Source: Acinetobacter sp. UBA3106 (GTDB lineage: Bacteria; Pseudomonadota; Gammaproteobacteria; Pseudomonadales; Moraxellaceae). From it: 58,808 nucleotides of DNA. The notes under the pieces were generated by a model, which ran no database searches, was not told where the DNA came from, and saw only the letters and a list, made by a program, of their open reading frames with translations. The number at the start of each line of letters is the position of its first letter. Position 1 is the stretch's first letter. The stretch lies in contig DFAM01000012.1 of NCBI GenBank assembly GCA_002365595.1, positions 43,502 through 102,309 of the forward strand. The letters run 5' to 3'. The position numbers and the translations under genes are program-made. This document shows, piece after piece, positions 1 to 8,249 of the stretch.

Positions 1-369
1 TTTGAAGCCAAAGGCAGCATGATTGAAACGGTGCTTACCAATCTTAAAATTGAAGGTTCAAGCGGTGCAGCTTTACGTCAGTGCATTGCGGCGGTGCGTC
101 GGGGTGGAATTGTCAGTGTGCCGGGCGTTTATGCAGGTCCGATTCATGGTTTCCTGTTTGGTGATGCATTTGATAAGGGGCTGACCTTCAAAATGGGTCA
201 GACTCATGTGCATAAATTCCTGCCTGAACTTCTGGAACATATTGAAAATGGCGATTTATCTCCAGAAATGATTATTACTCATCGCATGAATCTGTCCGAT
301 GCCGCTGAAGGCTACCGGATTTTTGATAAGCGTGAACAGGACTGCCGTAAAGTCATATTGACGCCTTAA
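1..369 (+). CDS. Zinc-dependent alcohol dehydrogenase, 3' end only
   Basis: The frame is open from the first base of the window, so the start lies outside and only about 122 C-terminal residues are seen. The segment contains a cofactor-domain glycine-rich stretch (AVRRGGIVSVPGVY) and ends with the usual medium-chain dehydrogenase tail (GYRIFDKREQDCRKVILTP). This pattern is typical of the FDH/threonine-dehydrogenase-like branch of zinc alcohol dehydrogenases in Acinetobacter. The zinc-binding N-terminal half is not visible, so the substrate (alcohol or formaldehyde) cannot be assigned. A hairpin followed by a T-rich run at 397-436 ends the transcript. Confidence 0.75.
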   Translation, partial: FEAKGSMIETVLTNLKIEGSSGAALRQCIAAVRRGGIVSVPGVYAGPIHGFLFGDAFDKGLTFKMGQTHVHKFLPELLEHIENGDLSPEMIITHRMNLSDAAEGYRIFDKREQDCRKVILTP

Positions 370-396
370 AATAAGATAAATGCCAAATGGGTTCAG

Positions 397-436
397 CAGC
401 CGCAGTATGTAAATATTGCGGCTGTTTTATTTTAAT
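397..436 (+). terminator. Rho-independent terminator of the alcohol dehydrogenase gene
   Basis: Arms CAGCCGCA (397-404) and TGCGGCTG (417-424) pair across a 12-base loop and are followed by a T-rich run. It lies 28 bases after the stop codon. Confidence 0.7.
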
Positions 437-602
437 AGCTCATGATGCCCATAAGAACAAAGAAAATAATAATATAATTTTTATACAAAAATACTTAAAT
501 TCAAATATTTAACGGCTTTAGAATGAACTAAATAATAGCAAAATTCTAATAACTTTAATGTGCCTCTAGTTCATATTAGTGGCAGTGAAAGGAGAGTGAT
601 CT

Positions 603-1586
603 TTGAGTTTAACTACAATTCTATCTGATTTTGAACAATCTCCCTCTACTATTGATAAAAATTTAGAACATGCTATTCAGCAATTAATTTCTTTTACTCC
701 TGAGATCCCTCATCCCGGACAGGGACAAACTTTAAAGCGCTGGCAAATACTGGCCCAAGTTGCGGCAACCAATCTTAATTTAGTTAAATGGTTTGAGTCG
801 CATCTGGATGCAATAAGCATACTCAAAGAATTAAAATTTCCTGATGTAAAAGAGGGGCTCTGGGCAGTCTGGGCGGCTGAAGGAGGTGAATCTCCTCTTC
901 AATTCGAGCAAGGTTTATGCTCAGGTGAAAAGAACTGGTGCTCGGGAGCCGGCCTGGTTGATTATGGACTGATGACCTATCGGAATGAACATAATCGCTC
1001 ACAATTGTTAATTGTCGATATGCATCAGCCTCATATCCAGATTGAGCATGAGGGTTGGCAAGCGGTTGGAATGCAGCATACGCGTACTGCCAGTATTCAT
1101 TTTAATCAGGTGGGTGCGGAAGCTGTCAGTCATCCTAATGCTTATCTGGACAGGCCTGGATTCTGGCATGGGGCAGCCGGGGTTGCTGCATGCTGGTATG
1201 GAGCGGCCGCACGTTTGGCAGACTTTTTATATCAGGAATGTAAAAACAGGGCAGATGCCTATCGCCTGATGTATCTGGGAAAAATCAGTACTTTACTATT
1301 TGGCACACAGCAGTATTTTTATCATGTTGCGGAACAGATTGACCGGTATCCTGCTAAAAGCCATGAACGGATTATTCGGATATTACGTGCCCAAGTTGAA
1401 CAGACCGCCCAATTGGTTCTGGAACAGGTCGGTCAGGCGCTTGGTGCGCGACCATTTTGTGAAAACCGAATATTTGCTTCATTGGCGGCTGACTTGCCGG
1501 TATTTTTAAGGCAAAGTCATGCCGCCTTTGATTTAGAACAAATTGGCCAATTGGTTGTTCAGGAGGATAGCGCATGGAGGCTATAA
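603..1586 (+). CDS. Acyl-CoA dehydrogenase-like flavoprotein, first gene of a four-gene operon
   Basis: The 327-residue product reads as an acyl-CoA dehydrogenase-fold protein. It has a beta-domain-like middle (KNWCSGAGLVDYGLM, then QAVGMQHTRTASIHFNQV) and a helical C-terminal half with GQALGARPFCENRIFASL, which resembles the flavin/CoA-contacting end of the family. It is shorter than the usual 380-400 residues. I chose the TTG start because a strong Shine-Dalgarno sequence (AAAGGAGAG, 588-596) sits 6 bases upstream. The 3' end overlaps the PIG-L gene by 13 bases, so the two are translationally coupled. The substrate is unknown. Its company with a deacetylase, methyltransferase and glycosyltransferase suggests a biosynthetic rather than beta-oxidation role; that is inference. 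Confidence 0.72.
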   Translation: MSLTTILSDFEQSPSTIDKNLEHAIQQLISFTPEIPHPGQGQTLKRWQILAQVAATNLNLVKWFESHLDAISILKELKFPDVKEGLWAVWAAEGGESPLQFEQGLCSGEKNWCSGAGLVDYGLMTYRNEHNRSQLLIVDMHQPHIQIEHEGWQAVGMQHTRTASIHFNQVGAEAVSHPNAYLDRPGFWHGAAGVAACWYGAAARLADFLYQECKNRADAYRLMYLGKISTLLFGTQQYFYHVAEQIDRYPAKSHERIIRILRAQVEQTAQLVLEQVGQALGARPFCENRIFASLAADLPVFLRQSHAAFDLEQIGQLVVQEDSAWRL

Positions 1587-2359
1587 AGAAACATGCGCTG
1601 GTGGGAGACCGCCTGATTCACGGAGAGGGTACGGGCTATCAAGACTGGCTGAACTGGTCAGGACTGGATGCACTGCAACCTTTAGACATTGATGCCTGTT
1701 TTCCTGCAGGAAAACGTGTCCTGATTGTTGCACCGCATCCCGACGATGAAATTCTAGGCTGTGCCGGTCTTTTGCAGCAACTGGCTCAACTTGAGCGTGA
1801 GATCGTGCTGGTGGCTGTAACGAATGGCACCCAAAGCCATCCCGGCTCACGTGTTTATACAGCAGAGCAATTAAATAGCATACGTCCAGCTGAAACTCAG
1901 GCAGCGCTTGAGGTATTAGGAATTCAGCATGTAGTGAGCCGGATGGCTTTAAATATGATGGATGGCGAAGTGAGCTCTCAGCAAGACAGGTTTTATCAAG
2001 CTTTAGAGAGTTTGGTAAAGCCGGAGGATATTCTGGTCTGCACCTTTGACCGGGATGGGCATCCAGATCATGAGGCAACTGGAAAAGTGGTCCAGCAACT
2101 GGCAAATGAATTGCAATTATCCTGCTATCAGGTGCTGATTTGGGCCTGGCATTGGGCAATTCCTGAGGATAGCCGTATTCCCTGGAATAAAGCATTAAAA
2201 TTACAACTGACTCCGCAGCAGCTTGAGTATAAAGCACAGGCTATTGCCTGTTTTAAAAGCCAGTTGAAACCAGATCAAAGCACTGGCCGGCCACCCATTC
2301 TATCCCCACAGACCATTCAACGAATTTTAATGCCTTGCGAGGTATATATTTGTGATTAA
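1574..2359 (+). CDS. PIG-L (LmbE-like) family zinc deacetylase
   Basis: The 261-residue protein belongs to the PIG-L/LmbE family, which removes N-acetyl groups from GlcNAc-type sugars. The signature APHPDDEILG spans residues 53-62, with zinc ligands predicted at His55 and Asp58. A third ligand is expected in DGHPDHEATG (His166). Family members act on small glycoconjugates such as GlcNAc-PI, mycothiol precursors or antibiotics, but the substrate here is unknown. The gene overlaps its upstream neighbour by 13 bases and its downstream neighbour by 8 bases, so it sits inside a compact operon. Confidence 0.88.
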   Translation: MEAIKKHALVGDRLIHGEGTGYQDWLNWSGLDALQPLDIDACFPAGKRVLIVAPHPDDEILGCAGLLQQLAQLEREIVLVAVTNGTQSHPGSRVYTAEQLNSIRPAETQAALEVLGIQHVVSRMALNMMDGEVSSQQDRFYQALESLVKPEDILVCTFDRDGHPDHEATGKVVQQLANELQLSCYQVLIWAWHWAIPEDSRIPWNKALKLQLTPQQLEYKAQAIACFKSQLKPDQSTGRPPILSPQTIQRILMPCEVYICD

Positions 2360-2951
2360 TCAGACTGATTATTTTGATGAACTTTATAAAAATAACGATG
2401 ATCCCTGGGAATATGAACAGCGCTGGTATGAACGGCGCAAACGCCAGATTTGTTTATCGCTGCTATTAAAATCTCAGTATGACAATGTGCTAGAAATTGG
2501 CTGTTCTAACGGGGTGTTTAGTGAGCAGCTAGCCCGGCGAGCAAAACATTTAACCAGTCTGGATGCCAATGCTAAAGCCGTCCAGATAGCGCAGAAACGT
2601 CTTGACTCTTTGCCTCATGTACAGGTTATCCAAAAGCGTATTCCAGAACAGTTTCCGGCCGGTTCTTTTGATCTGATTGTGATTAGTGAAATAATGTATT
2701 ACCTGCAACCATCCGAACTGAGCGAATTAATCCATAAAGTGGAAAACGGCTTAACCCCACAGGGCATAGTGTTGTGCTGTCACTGGCGTTATCCAATTGA
2801 AGGATTTGCCCTGAAGGGTGAAGACGTACATCAAGTGTTGAGGCAACAATTTAGCCTCAATCATTATTTGAATCTTAATGATCCCGATTTTATAATAGAC
2901 TTGTGGAGTAAGGACTCCACCACTTTAGCTGCTAAAGAGGGATTGCTATGA
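2352..2951 (+). CDS. SAM-dependent methyltransferase, NodS-like
   Basis: The 199-residue protein has SAM-binding motif I at about residues 45-60 (VLEIGCSNGVFSEQLA) and the motif II acidic turn (SLDAN). The N-terminal block (YFDELY, DPWEYEQRWYERRKRQI) and the stretch FDLIVISEIMYYL resemble the nodulation NodS family, whose founding member N-methylates chito-oligosaccharides after deacetylation. The GTG start overlaps the PIG-L gene by 8 bases, and the stop overlaps the glycosyltransferase start as ATGA. Placing a NodS-like enzyme directly after a deacetylase invites comparison with deacetylation followed by N-methylation of an amino sugar. The true substrate is not shown by sequence. Confidence 0.85.
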   Translation: MINQTDYFDELYKNNDDPWEYEQRWYERRKRQICLSLLLKSQYDNVLEIGCSNGVFSEQLARRAKHLTSLDANAKAVQIAQKRLDSLPHVQVIQKRIPEQFPAGSFDLIVISEIMYYLQPSELSELIHKVENGLTPQGIVLCCHWRYPIEGFALKGEDVHQVLRQQFSLNHYLNLNDPDFIIDLWSKDSTTLAAKEGLL

Positions 2952-3613
2952 TTGGAATTGTGATTCCTGCCTGTAATGAAGAGCATTATTTGCAAGATTG
3001 TCTGAATGCTATTCAAAACGCGGTAGAGGCATTACCCGATACAAAAACAAAAGTGCAGGTGCTGGTCGTGCTGGACAGTTGCAATGATCGGTCTTTGGAA
3101 ATTGTGCAGCATGCAGGAGTGGACTATCTGGAGTGCAATTTTCATTGTGTTGGAAAAGTGCGTGATCTCGGGGTTCGCCATATGATCCGTTTGGGCGTCA
3201 CCTGGATTGCCTGTACGGATGCCGACTCGTGTGTCGATTCGCAGTGGTTGTTACAGCAGCTCAATCACCAACCGGCAGATGCAATCTGTGGCGTGGTGGA
3301 AGTGGATAGCTGGAAAAAATTTTCTGCACTGACCCGAAAAAACTATCTGGCGCATTATCAGGATACGATGGACCATAGCCATGTTCATGGTGCCAATTTG
3401 AGTTTTAGTGCCATCTCCTATATCCAGTCTGGGGGCTTTGAAGCTTTATCCAGTCATGAAGACGTGCAGCTGATCAAGCGGATGATAGACATGGATTTCA
3501 ACGTAATCTGGAGTAATCTGGTCCGGGTTAAAACCAGCAGTCGACTGCACGGGCGTGCACCTGAAGGCTTTGCAAATTTTCTCTATCAGCTTGAACATAA
3601 CAGCGAAGTCTAG
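2948..3613 (+). CDS. Family 2 glycosyltransferase
   Basis: The 221-residue GT-A fold protein starts with the family 2 signature IGIVIPACNEEHYLQDCL. It continues with VLVVLDSCNDRS and an acidic metal/nucleotide-sugar motif in CTDADSCV. HGANLSFSAISY and GFEALSSHEDVQLIKRM match the acceptor-side region seen in this family. There are no transmembrane segments, so it is probably cytosolic or peripheral. It is the last gene of the operon, starting within the methyltransferase stop codon. The donor and acceptor sugars cannot be told from sequence. Confidence 0.87.
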   Translation: MIGIVIPACNEEHYLQDCLNAIQNAVEALPDTKTKVQVLVVLDSCNDRSLEIVQHAGVDYLECNFHCVGKVRDLGVRHMIRLGVTWIACTDADSCVDSQWLLQQLNHQPADAICGVVEVDSWKKFSALTRKNYLAHYQDTMDHSHVHGANLSFSAISYIQSGGFEALSSHEDVQLIKRMIDMDFNVIWSNLVRVKTSSRLHGRAPEGFANFLYQLEHNSEV

Positions 3614-4066
3614 GTATTCAATCAAGTTTGTATAACAATGAAAAGAAAACTGACTGAGAAACTTAAATCCTTGTCTTAACTTAATTTAAATATTTATCTT
3701 TAGATAAAAGAAAAATCCGCCACTATTCTATCCTGAAAATAAAATATGGATCATGAGATACCATGTGATCGTTATTTTGCTGCCATAAAATTGAAGACAG
3801 GATTTCACTGCATAAAGAGAATCATACATGAATGCAAATTGCCTGAAAAACCTATTGTTTCGGATGGCCCAGACTTAACTCGCTTAATGAAGTAGCTGTG
3901 TCATGAAAGGTTATTTTTCCTTAAAAACCGTATTGATTTTATTGAAACACAAGAAATTGAAACTTGACTGAAATACTGGGAAATTCGTAATTGTACAAAT
4001 CCAAATACTTTAAGATTCAGGTATAATCGAAAACATCTTATAAATATGTATACGTGAGGAGATCAC
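3614..4066. other. Intergenic region, 453 bases, no gene seen
   Basis: The stretch between the glycosyltransferase and the M16 peptidase is AT-rich with many stops in all frames. The only structure I can support is a promoter -10 like hexamer near its right end (listed separately). No convincing hairpin terminator follows the glycosyltransferase gene. Confidence 0.5.
4022..4027 (+). promoter_or_regulatory. Consensus -10 hexamer upstream of the M16 peptidase
   Basis: TATAAT lies 39 bases before the ATG at 4067. No good -35 hexamer is found at the right spacing. A Shine-Dalgarno GAGGAG ends 5 bases before the ATG. Confidence 0.45.
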
Positions 4067-7006
4067 ATGACTGTAGATGTCACTGAAACCATTACCCAAA
4101 CTGTTCATCCTGCGTTTCAGTTGATACGTCAACACCATGTTGAGGCCTTAGACATTTTTGTGTCTGAATATAAACATAAAGTGACCGGTGCAACCCATTA
4201 TCACCTTGCCAGTGATCTGGATGAAAATGTCTTTCTGGTGGCGTTCCGTACTCAACCGATGGATTCAAAAGGCGAGGCGCACATTTTAGAACATACGGCA
4301 TTATGCGGTTCTGAAAAATTCCCTGTTCGTGACCCGTTCTTCCTGATGATTCGCCGTTCACTCAACACCTTTATGAACGCATTTACTTCAGCAGACTGGA
4401 CAGCTTATCCTTTTGCAACGCAAAACAAAAAAGACTTTCAAAACTTGCTGGAAGTGTATTTAGATGCCGCTTTTGCTGCGAATTTAAATGAACTGGATTT
4501 TGCTCAAGAAGGCATTCGTATTGAGCTGGAAAATGGCGAACCGGTCTATAAAGGCGTGGTGTTTAACGAAATGAAAGGGGCGATGAGTTCTCCTTCAGAT
4601 CAGCTGTATCATCAACTGGCGCATCATTTATTCCCGAAAACCACCTATCATTACAATTCAGGCGGCGATCCTAAAGATATTCCAGATTTAACTTACCCAG
4701 AGTTAGTCGATTTCTATAAGTCACATTACCACCCAAGTAATGCGGTATTTATGACATTTGGCAATGAATCTGCCTATCATTTACAAGAACAATTTGAAAC
4801 TTTGGCCTTGTCTAAATTCGAGAAAGGTCAAACCCTGCATTCAACGCCTGAAACACGTTTAACTGCACCGATTGAAGTGACAGAAACCTATGCTTTAGAT
4901 GCAGAAGATTTAAAAGATAAAACCTATCACATCATTTCATGGTTATTGCCTCAGGCTAGCGATATTAAATTGCGCTTGGGTATGCGTCTGGTTGAAGGAA
5001 TTTTACTGGAAGATTCCGCGTCGCCATTACGTCATTACCTGGAAACCTGTGACTATGCACAATCTACTGGTCCAATCATGGGCGTAGATGATTCCAATTT
5101 TGAAATGACTTTCTTCTGTGGCGTACAGGGTTCAAACCCGGAACATGCACAAGAATTTAAAGACGGCGTATTTAAGGTTCTTGAAGACGTTGCCTCTAAA
5201 CCGGTTGATGCTGAAATGGTGGATGCGATTTTGCATCAGATTGAATTGCATCAGCGTGAAATCAATGGCGACGGTATGCCGTATGGTTTAAGCCTGATTT
5301 TAAACGGTTTAGGCAGCGTGATTCACCACAGCGATCCCATTGATGTTTGGGACGTAGACACGGCCATTGAGCAAGTTAAAGAAGAACTTAAAGACCCAAT
5401 GTGGCTGTCAAATCTGATTAAAGAGCATTTGCTGGATAATACCCATCGCGTGCAAATGACTTTGGTGCCAGATGCAACCAAATCGGCTAAAGAAGCGGAA
5501 GCTGAAAAAGCACGTTTGGCTGAGATTGGGGCTAAGCTGACTGATGAACAGAAAGCTGAAATCATCAAGCAAACCGAAGCCTTAAAAGTTCGTCAAGATA
5601 CACCGGATGACATGAACCTGTTGCCGAAAGTAGGGTTAGAGGATGTCCCGGCGGATCTGCATATTGTACAGGGTCAATTGCGTGAAATTATCAGCAATAA
5701 TCTGGATACACCTTTGAATCTGTACCATGCTGGTACCAACGGTATTTACTATCAACAGGTGTTGGTGAAAATTCCAGATGAAGTGGTGCACTCGCCATAC
5801 TTCAATTTGCTGTCTGTTTTGTTGGGTGAAGTCGGTGCTGGCGAGTACGATTATCTTGAGCTACAGCAACTGCAAACCGCAGTGAGCGGTGGTGTAGGCA
5901 TGGGCGCATCTTTACGCTCAAAAGTGGATGACAAAAATAAAATCAGCGCTTGGCTCACGTTAACCACCAAATCTCTTGTGAATAACTTTGAAGCGATCCG
6001 CATCTTGAAGTTGGCTTTTGAACAACTTCGTTTTGATGAAAAAGACCGTATTATTGAATTATTGCAGCAACGTAAAACACGTTGGCAATCGCGTATTTCA
6101 GGTTCTGGTCATAGCTATGCCATGCAAATTGCATCACGTAATTGCAGTGCCTTGGCACAGCGCGATTATCAAAATACCGGTTTGGGGGCACTGAACTGGT
6201 TAGGTGACTTGGTCAATAAAATTGAAAATGATGAAGTTGCTTATGAGGCTTTAATTGCAGAGCTCAAAGCGATTCATCGTTTACTTTTACAGGCACCAAA
6301 ACAGTTCCTGCTGGTTTGTGAAGAACATCAGTCTGATCGTTTGATTGAAGAAGTTCAAGAGGTTTGGGATAAGCTGGCAGTTGATCAAACACCGGTAGAA
6401 TTAACGCCAGTTTTCACAGAAAATAGCAATAAAGACGAAGCCTGGCTGATTCAAGCCAATGTTCAATTCTGTGCTTCAGCTTATGCTGCAGTTGAGGTCT
6501 CTCATCCAGATGCTGCACCGCTGATGGTACTGGCTGCATATTTACGTAATGGCTTCTTGCATAGTGCGATTCGTGAAAAAGGCGGTGCCTATGGTGGTGG
6601 CGCTAGCTACGATGGTAATGCCTGTTCGTTCCGTTTCTATAGCTATCGTGATCCGCGTCTGGCAGAAACCTTTAAAGACTTTGATGCCAGTATTGACTGG
6701 TTGCTGAATACAGAACACCAGCCACATCAACTCGAAGAAGCGATTTTGGGCTTGGTTGCGAGCATGGATAAGCCAGGTTCTCCTGCCGGAGAAGCAATTA
6801 GTGCCTGCTATGCACTCTTGCATGCACGTACACCTGCGGTGCGCAAGCAGTTACGTGCGCGTTTACTTGCTGTAACTCTGGATGATTTAAAACGAGTTGC
6901 AGAACAATATCTGGTTCAGCAAAAACCGGTCAAAGCGGTGGTTGCACCGGTGGCTAAGCGTGAAGCATTGCTTGAACTTGGTTTTGATATTAAGCAAGTG
7001 AACTAA
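4067..7006 (+). CDS. M16C insulinase-family metallopeptidase, PreP/Cym1-like
   Basis: The 979-residue protein has the length and architecture of presequence-protease-type M16C peptidases, which degrade peptides inside a closed two-half chamber. The inverted zinc motif HILEH is at residues 72-76, with the distal glutamate probably Glu168 in VVFNEMKG. The C-terminal half carries the arginine/tyrosine-type substrate motif region (REKGGAYGGGASYDG). No signal peptide is visible, so it is probably cytosolic. The GAGGAG ribosome site supports the start. A phospholipase A gene follows after 22 bases and may share the transcript. Confidence 0.9.
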   Translation: MTVDVTETITQTVHPAFQLIRQHHVEALDIFVSEYKHKVTGATHYHLASDLDENVFLVAFRTQPMDSKGEAHILEHTALCGSEKFPVRDPFFLMIRRSLNTFMNAFTSADWTAYPFATQNKKDFQNLLEVYLDAAFAANLNELDFAQEGIRIELENGEPVYKGVVFNEMKGAMSSPSDQLYHQLAHHLFPKTTYHYNSGGDPKDIPDLTYPELVDFYKSHYHPSNAVFMTFGNESAYHLQEQFETLALSKFEKGQTLHSTPETRLTAPIEVTETYALDAEDLKDKTYHIISWLLPQASDIKLRLGMRLVEGILLEDSASPLRHYLETCDYAQSTGPIMGVDDSNFEMTFFCGVQGSNPEHAQEFKDGVFKVLEDVASKPVDAEMVDAILHQIELHQREINGDGMPYGLSLILNGLGSVIHHSDPIDVWDVDTAIEQVKEELKDPMWLSNLIKEHLLDNTHRVQMTLVPDATKSAKEAEAEKARLAEIGAKLTDEQKAEIIKQTEALKVRQDTPDDMNLLPKVGLEDVPADLHIVQGQLREIISNNLDTPLNLYHAGTNGIYYQQVLVKIPDEVVHSPYFNLLSVLLGEVGAGEYDYLELQQLQTAVSGGVGMGASLRSKVDDKNKISAWLTLTTKSLVNNFEAIRILKLAFEQLRFDEKDRIIELLQQRKTRWQSRISGSGHSYAMQIASRNCSALAQRDYQNTGLGALNWLGDLVNKIENDEVAYEALIAELKAIHRLLLQAPKQFLLVCEEHQSDRLIEEVQEVWDKLAVDQTPVELTPVFTENSNKDEAWLIQANVQFCASAYAAVEVSHPDAAPLMVLAAYLRNGFLHSAIREKGGAYGGGASYDGNACSFRFYSYRDPRLAETFKDFDASIDWLLNTEHQPHQLEEAILGLVASMDKPGSPAGEAISACYALLHARTPAVRKQLRARLLAVTLDDLKRVAEQYLVQQKPVKAVVAPVAKREALLELGFDIKQVN

Positions 7007-7028
7007 AACATAATTCGAGGAATACTCT

Positions 7029-8183
7029 ATGGCGTTCAAACAACTTGAACGCACTACCTTGCAACTGAGCATGATCATGCTCAGTTCTTTGTATGTGACG
7101 AATATTAATGCGCAAACACCAGAATCTTTAATTACACCAGCAAGTCCTGAAGCCTGTGTGGGTTTAGAGTCGAATGCTGATCGTCTGGCTTGTTATGACA
7201 CTTTATTCAAGGTGCCTGAAGCAGAGAAACCACAGCTGGTGTCTGAGCGTCAAGCAGCCAATCAAATTGCGCCGAAACCGACAGAACCTGAAACGATCAA
7301 AGAAAAAATCAGCCATGGTGTGAATAACGTATTTGCAGCGGAAGGGCCAAAAATTGACCCGAATACCTCTTTGCTGGACAAGCGTTGGGAACTGTCTCCT
7401 GAAAGCAAACTTGGAACCTGGAATATTCGTGCGCATCAGCCGGTTTATTTACTTCCGGGATTCTGGACGTCAGACAAAAATGAGCGTCCTTCCAGTCCAA
7501 ATGAAAACAATACGGTACAGGTAGGGGATGACCAAAACCTGAAATCGATGGAAGCAAAATTCCAGTTGTCGTTAAAAACCAAAGCAGTTGAAAACCTGTT
7601 TGGTGATAATGGCGATGTCTGGTTCGGTTATACCCAGTCATCACGCTGGCAGGTCTATAATGCGGATGCTTCGCGTCCTTTCCGTGAAACTAACTATGAG
7701 CCTGAAGCGAGTCTGGTTTTTCGGACCAATTATGAAATTTTGGGCTTAAATGCTCGCTTACTGGGCGTGACCTTTAACCATCAGTCCAATGGTCGTGCCG
7801 ATCCCTTATCACGTAGCTGGAACCGTATTATCTTTAATCTCGGTTTAGAGCGCGATAACTTTGCGCTGATGTTACGTCCTTGGTATCGCATTGAAGAAGA
7901 TGCCAAAGATGATAACAACCCGGATATTAAAAATTATATCGGTCGTGGTGACTTGACTGCATTCTACCGCAAGAATGATCATGAATTTTCACTGATGCTG
8001 CGTCACTCGCTAAAAGGCGGTGATGATGCACATGGGGCAGCGCAGTTTGACTGGGCATTCCCAATTAGCGGTAAATTACGTGGCCATTTTCAATTATTTG
8101 ATGGCTATGGTGAAAGCCTGATTGATTATAACCACCGTGCGACTTATGTCGGTTTAGGTGTGTCTTTAATGAATTGGTATTAA
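7029..8183 (+). CDS. pldA: Outer-membrane phospholipase A
   Basis: The 384-residue protein matches OMPLA, the beta-barrel phospholipase that hydrolyses mislocalised phospholipids in the outer leaflet. The catalytic block FNHQSNGRADPLSRSWNR gives His251, Ser253 and Asn265, with the same 2- and 12-residue spacing as the E. coli His142/Ser144/Asn156 triad. An N-terminal signal-like segment (residues 11-29, ending NAQ) is followed by a roughly 100-residue extension absent from E. coli PldA. That extension has two cysteines (Cys43, Cys55) in EACVG and DRLACYD. It ends in aromatic NWY as barrel proteins do. GAGGA 8 bases upstream supports the start. Confidence 0.93.
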   Translation: MAFKQLERTTLQLSMIMLSSLYVTNINAQTPESLITPASPEACVGLESNADRLACYDTLFKVPEAEKPQLVSERQAANQIAPKPTEPETIKEKISHGVNNVFAAEGPKIDPNTSLLDKRWELSPESKLGTWNIRAHQPVYLLPGFWTSDKNERPSSPNENNTVQVGDDQNLKSMEAKFQLSLKTKAVENLFGDNGDVWFGYTQSSRWQVYNADASRPFRETNYEPEASLVFRTNYEILGLNARLLGVTFNHQSNGRADPLSRSWNRIIFNLGLERDNFALMLRPWYRIEEDAKDDNNPDIKNYIGRGDLTAFYRKNDHEFSLMLRHSLKGGDDAHGAAQFDWAFPISGKLRGHFQLFDGYGESLIDYNHRATYVGLGVSLMNWY

Positions 8184-8200
8184 AATTTATCAGTGCATCA

Positions 8201-8229
8201 AAAAAACCACTCAATTGAGTGGTTTTTTT
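8201..8229. terminator. Bidirectional terminator between pldA and ktrB
   Basis: Stem CCACTCAATTGAGTGG is flanked by an A run on the left and a T run on the right. It can therefore end both converging transcripts. Confidence 0.85.
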
Positions 8230-8249
8230 ATATCGAAAATTAATCGTAA

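Noticed and set aside
1581..2237. 218-residue frame on the minus strand
   Set aside because: It lies wholly opposite the PIG-L gene, lacks family signatures and has no ribosome site.
3828..3893. Short ATG frames in the intergenic region before the M16C peptidase
   Set aside because: They are under 25 codons, with no ribosome site or family similarity.
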